Source: UBA668 sp052034175
GTDB taxonomy: Bacteria > Actinomycetota > Acidimicrobiia > Acidimicrobiales > Ilumatobacteraceae
DNA: 17,757 bases
Assembly (NCBI GenBank): GCA_052034175.1
Contig: JBPOIX010000072.1
Location: 1 to 17,757 of the forward strand
Direction of reading: 5' to 3'
Below are positions 15,023 to 17,757 of the stretch, in pieces (position 1 is the first letter of the stretch; the number at the start of each line of letters is the position of its first letter). Both the position numbers and the translations under genes were made by a program. Under the pieces are notes generated by a model. The model did not search any database and had not been told where the DNA came from. It worked only from the letters and a program-made list of their open reading frames with translations.

Positions 15023-15562
15023 TCAGGGAGCCGTGGTCTGGAGGAACTGCTCGCGCACGCCGGCGCATTCCTCCTCGGTGCCTTCGCGCACCTGGGCGGG
15101 GTCCAGCACCTGGAAGTCGGTGATGTCGCCCACGGGCACGGCCCCACTCACGGTGAACGTGCCTCCTTCGGGGAGGTTCGCCGGGTCGAGCGGCAGCAGT
15201 TCGACGCCCGGGGGCAGCGAGCCCTCGGTGATCTCGACCACGCCGCCCTCGCCGACGGAGATGACCCCGCTGCCGACCTCGACGGCGCCCACCGGAACGG
15301 CGGAACCGGTGACCACCATCTCGCCGTCGACGGGTGTGGAGACGCTGAAGACGTCGTCCAAGGCGACACCCTCGAGCGTGCAGGCGAAGGCATCACCCTC
15401 GCCCTCCGAATCGGCACTGGCGGTGATGACTTCCACGGTGCCTTCGTCCACCACTGGTGCGTCATCCTCGGCCATCGCACTGCCGGAAGCAACGGCCCCG
15501 GCGCCGATGGCCGCACCGGCCACCAGCAGCGAGAACCCTCCGAACAACGTGTTGCGCTTCAT
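15023..15562 (-). CDS. Small secreted protein of unknown function
   Basis: 179 residues. Seen: a classical signal peptide (MKRN, a hydrophobic core at about 6-27, then SGSAMA with predicted cleavage after residue 31). A mature part of about 148 residues follows, acidic and rich in Val, Gly and Glu, with strand-like alternation (EVGSGVISVGEGGVVEITEG). It has two cysteines (FACTL near the start, EECAG near the end) that could form one disulfide. AAAGGACAGG precedes the ATG at good spacing. It is transcribed divergently from the response regulator, with a 17-bp palindrome and 11-bp phased repeats between them, so it is a likely target of that two-component system. It ends 45 nt from the convergent acidic repeat protein gene. 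I recognise no family. Confidence 0.8.
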   Translation of the reverse strand: MKRNTLFGGFSLLVAGAAIGAGAVASGSAMAEDDAPVVDEGTVEVITASADSEGEGDAFACTLEGVALDDVFSVSTPVDGEMVVTGSAVPVGAVEVGSGVISVGEGGVVEITEGSLPPGVELLPLDPANLPEGGTFTVSGAVPVGDITDFQVLDPAQVREGTEEECAGVREQFLQTTAP

Positions 15563-15579
15563 GTCCTGTCCTTTCGTGG

Positions 15580-15596
15580 CGCCCCACGGTGGGGCG
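15580..15596. promoter_or_regulatory. Perfect 17-bp palindrome
   Basis: CGCCCCAC-G-GTGGGGCG has two perfect 8-bp arms around one base. It lies 17 nt upstream of the ATG of the secreted protein gene (minus). It could be an operator or a 5' leader hairpin. It has no T-tract, and its place at a gene start argues against a terminator. Confidence 0.5.
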
Positions 15597-15621
15597 ACGA
15601 CGCTGATGGTCCGCGGGGGAC

Positions 15622-15665
15622 AACTGAAGCGAACCATGACCGACACTGAACCCCGGCTGAAACGG
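15622..15665 (+). promoter_or_regulatory. 11-bp phased direct repeats, candidate response-regulator site
   Basis: Four consecutive 11-mers read aaCTGAAgcga, accATGAccga, caCTGAAcccc and ggCTGAAacgg. CTGAA occurs at 15624, 15646 and 15657, which is 22 and 11 bp apart, with a weaker copy in the remaining slot. OmpR/PhoB-type regulators bind such 11-bp direct repeats. The array lies between the secreted protein gene and the response-regulator gene. Confidence 0.5.
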
Positions 15666-15703
15666 GCCCACCACGCCCGCGCGCGGCCGATGCAGGTCGT
15701 GGA

Positions 15704-15719
15704 TACGGTGGCCGGCATG
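15704..15719 (+). promoter_or_regulatory. Leaderless -10 element of the response-regulator gene
   Basis: TACGGT (15704-15709), 7 nt, then ATG (15717). The same hexamer and spacing occur before the GTG of the long Hsp70-like gene. No convincing Shine-Dalgarno is present, which supports a leaderless transcript. Confidence 0.5.
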
Positions 15720-16376
15720 CGGGTGTTGGTGATCGAGGACGACGAGGCGATTCGTTCGGTGCTCGATCGCGGGCTGCGCGCCGAAGGCTTCGAAGTGGAC
15801 ACCTGTGGCGACGGCGCCGAGGGCCTGTGGCGAGCCATCGACGGCGGATACGCGGCCATCGTGCTCGACCTGCTGCTGCCCGGGATGAACGGCTACACCG
15901 TGTGCTCGCGGCTGCGGGCCGAAGGCGTGGACACGCCGGTGCTGGTGCTCACCGCCAAGAGTGGCGAGCTGGACCAGATCGACCTGCTGGACAGTGGGGC
16001 GGACGACTTCCTCACCAAGCCGGCCAGCATCGCGGTCGTCGCCGCCCGCCTGCGGGTGCTCGTGCGGCGGCGCGCCGCGATGCCGTCGAACGACATCGTG
16101 CGCGGTGAGCTGCGGTACGACCTGGGCACGAGGGAGTGTTCGGTCGCCGGCAACGCAGTCGTCCTCACGGCGCGGGAGGATCAGCTGCTCCGCCGCCTGC
16201 TCCTGGCCAACGGGGCGTGCGTCACCCGCCAGGAGCTGCTGGACGACGTGTGGGGTGCGAACTCGGGCAGCGATGCCACGAACGTCGACATCTACCTGCG
16301 GCGCCTGCGGGAGAAGCTGGCCCCCGTCACCGTGGAGAACGTGCGCGGTCTCGGCTATCGAATCGGGGTGCGATGA
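15717..16376 (+). CDS. OmpR/PhoB-family response regulator
   Basis: 219 residues. Seen: a receiver domain with the acidic pocket ED-D at 7-9, phospho-acceptor Asp51 in IVLDLLLPGMNGY, switch Thr79 in VLTAKS and conserved Lys101 in LTKP. A C-terminal winged-helix domain follows (about 125-219), with the family's typical LLLANGACVTRQELLDDVWG and NVDIYLRRLREKL. It controls transcription once phosphorylated by its partner kinase, whose ATG overlaps its stop (ATGA). The start at 15717 is chosen because the receiver fold begins at once (MRVLVIEDDE) and because a -10 lies 7 nt upstream; the longer reading frame would add an unrelated tail. It probably regulates itself and the divergent secreted protein. 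Confidence 0.93.
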   Translation: MRVLVIEDDEAIRSVLDRGLRAEGFEVDTCGDGAEGLWRAIDGGYAAIVLDLLLPGMNGYTVCSRLRAEGVDTPVLVLTAKSGELDQIDLLDSGADDFLTKPASIAVVAARLRVLVRRRAAMPSNDIVRGELRYDLGTRECSVAGNAVVLTAREDQLLRRLLLANGACVTRQELLDDVWGANSGSDATNVDIYLRRLREKLAPVTVENVRGLGYRIGVR

Positions 16377-17626
16377 GCGGCACGCGGCTGTTGGGTGCAC
16401 TGCGCGGGGTGCGCGGCAGGGTGACGTTCACCGTGCTGGCCGTCACCGCGGTGGTGTACTCCCTGCTCGGCACGATCGGTTTCGTCGCGGTGGCGAACAG
16501 TGGGCGCGACGCCATCCGCGAGCGGATCGACGCGGTGCTCGACGAGCTGGAGGCAACCGTGCGGTCGCAGCCTGGCGTCGTGCAGTTCGACACGGCCGAC
16601 GGGGTGCACGTGGAGCTGGCCGCCGACCCCACCGCCTCGGTCTCCCCCGCACCCCCGGGCACGGTGGAGGTGTGGCGGCACGTCACGGTCGACGGCACGG
16701 ATGTCGCCCTCGTCGGATGGGCGTCCGAGGCGCGGCTGACCGAGAGCCTGCGATCGCTGTACCGCGGGCTGTGGATCGCCATCCCGCTGGCCGCCCTCGT
16801 ATCCGCGCTGATGGCCGGGTTGGCCACGCGGCGGGCGCTGCGGCCGGTGGGGCAGATCACCTCGCTGGCGGCCTCGATCGACGGCACCGTCAGCAGCCGG
16901 CGCGTGCCTGAAGGCGACACCGACGACGAGGTGCACCACCTCGCGGTCACGCTGAACAGCATGCTGGACCGCATCGCCGACACCGCTGGCGCGCAGCGGC
17001 GCTTCACCAGCGATGCAGCGCACGAACTGCGCACCCCGTTGATGGCGCTGCAGGGTGAGCTGGAACTGGTGGCCGACCACGGCGCGGCACCCGACGACGA
17101 GTTCGTCGGCCGGCTGCGCGCCCTGGCCGGCCGGCTCGGCGAACGGATCGACGACCTGGTGCTGCTGTCCACGCTCGACGAGGGGCGGCCGGCCCAGGTG
17201 GCCGCGGTGGCCCTGCGCGAAGTGGTGGCCGGTGAGGCCGATCTGCTGGCACCGCCGCCGGTAGTCGCTGGCGACGAGGGTGTCACGGAGATGGACGCCG
17301 CGCTCGTCGCCCGTGCAGTCCGCAACCTCCTGGCCAACGCGCGCCGGCATGCGGCGGGCACCGTCACAGCCACCGTCGAAGAAGGCGACGCTCGGGTGTG
17401 GCTCCACGTGGACGACGACGGCCCCGGCATCCCTGAGGCCGACCGCCCCGACGTGTTCCGCCGCTTCTCCCGCCTCGACGAAGCCCGTTCCACCGATCGC
17501 GGCGGGGCCGGGCTTGGCCTTGCGATCGTCGCCTCCGTCGCTGAGGCGCATGCGGGCGGGGTCGAGGTCACCGAGTCACCGCTCGGCGGCGCCCGCCTCT
17601 CGCTGTGGCTGCCGCGGGTGGGTTGA
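16373..17626 (+). CDS. Membrane sensor histidine kinase
   Basis: 417 residues. Seen: transmembrane helix 1 (about 17-40), an extracytoplasmic sensor loop of about 90 residues, transmembrane helix 2 (about 133-152), a HAMP linker (TRRALRPVGQITSLAASID), and a dimerisation domain with H-box FTSDAAHELRTPL (His217 is the phospho-acceptor). The ATPase boxes follow: N-box RNLLANARRHA, G1 DDDGPGIPEADR, F-box FRRFSR and G2 GGAGLGLAIV. All catalytic boxes are intact. It autophosphorylates and passes phosphate to the response regulator, with which it is translationally coupled. The sensor loop is small, without cysteines, and gives no hint of the ligand. It ends 54 nt from a convergent dehydrogenase gene. 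Confidence 0.94.
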   Translation: MSGTRLLGALRGVRGRVTFTVLAVTAVVYSLLGTIGFVAVANSGRDAIRERIDAVLDELEATVRSQPGVVQFDTADGVHVELAADPTASVSPAPPGTVEVWRHVTVDGTDVALVGWASEARLTESLRSLYRGLWIAIPLAALVSALMAGLATRRALRPVGQITSLAASIDGTVSSRRVPEGDTDDEVHHLAVTLNSMLDRIADTAGAQRRFTSDAAHELRTPLMALQGELELVADHGAAPDDEFVGRLRALAGRLGERIDDLVLLSTLDEGRPAQVAAVALREVVAGEADLLAPPPVVAGDEGVTEMDAALVARAVRNLLANARRHAAGTVTATVEEGDARVWLHVDDDGPGIPEADRPDVFRRFSRLDEARSTDRGGAGLGLAIVASVAEAHAGGVEVTESPLGGARLSLWLPRVG

Positions 17627-17680
17627 CGTCGGCCGCTCGGCGTTCGCACGACGCGTCCGCGGGCGCGCAACGCGAACCGT

Positions 17681-17757
17681 TCAGCCCCAGTCGAGGATGA
17701 CTTTGCCGCACTCGCCGGCGTGCACCGTGGCGAACGCTTCCTCGAAGTCCGCCGCCG
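17681..17757 (-). CDS. C-terminus of a zinc-type alcohol dehydrogenase (partial)
   Basis: Only the last 25 codons lie in the window. They read ADFEEAFATVHAGECGKV followed by ILDWG and a stop. The pattern 'DF-x-EAF-x-x-x-x-x-GE-GKV-I-L-x-W' is typical of the C-terminal end of medium-chain zinc-dependent alcohol dehydrogenases. The substrate cannot be told. The gene is convergent with the histidine kinase and appears unrelated to it. Confidence 0.65.
   Translation of the reverse strand, partial: AADFEEAFATVHAGECGKVILDWG

Noticed and set aside
17642..17677. GTTCGC...GCGAAC as a terminator between the kinase and dehydrogenase genes
   Set aside because: The arms are only 6 bp with a 24-nt loop and no T-tract; such matches are expected by chance in this GC-rich gap.

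Overview
The window is high-GC DNA of an actinobacterial type. Coding density is high, start and stop codons often overlap, and several starts look leaderless (a TAnnnT -10 element exactly 7 nt before the start codon). The lineage cannot be fixed from the sequence; an Acidimicrobiia-like actinobacterium is a guess. No RNA genes, insertion sequences or CRISPR arrays are visible.

Layout. Positions 1-3138 (minus) hold an acidic repeat protein followed, with an ATGA overlap, by a dynamin-like GTPase that runs off the window. A small cytosolic alpha/beta protein (3257-3778, plus) diverges from them. It converges on a very long Hsp70-ATPase-domain/transmembrane/acidic-tail protein (3798-6929, minus). 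Upstream lies a four-gene minus-strand operon: a second transmembrane Hsp70-like protein (10574-12907), a large ATPase/LuxR regulator (8340-10559), a 61-residue acidic protein (8158-8343) and an MFS transporter (6998-8158). A second acidic repeat protein (13028-14977, plus) diverges from that operon. A secreted protein (15023-15562, minus) then diverges from a response regulator/histidine kinase pair (15717-17626, plus). The last 77 bases hold the C-terminus of a zinc-type alcohol dehydrogenase (minus).

The main point is that 1-14977 reads as one system. Dynamin-like GTPase plus acidic low-complexity protein matches the logic of the mycobacterial iniBAC operon. Here it is joined by two Hsp70 ATPase domains that have lost the peptide-binding domain and gained a membrane anchor, and by a LuxR-type regulator. 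The link is a perfect 18-bp inverted repeat, ACCGGGA-N4-TCCCGGT, found three times in the window. One copy lies in each of the three regulatory gaps of this block (3197-3214, 6965-6982, 12975-12992). In three promoters it ends 21-22 nt before a -10 hexamer, which is where a class II activator binds. The encoded LuxR protein is the obvious candidate to bind it. I infer an envelope-stress or membrane-remodelling regulon. Function is inferred from protein families and context only.

The two-component system at the right end looks like a separate module. Its divergent promoter region has an 11-bp-phased direct repeat of the kind bound by OmpR/PhoB regulators, and a perfect 17-bp palindrome.
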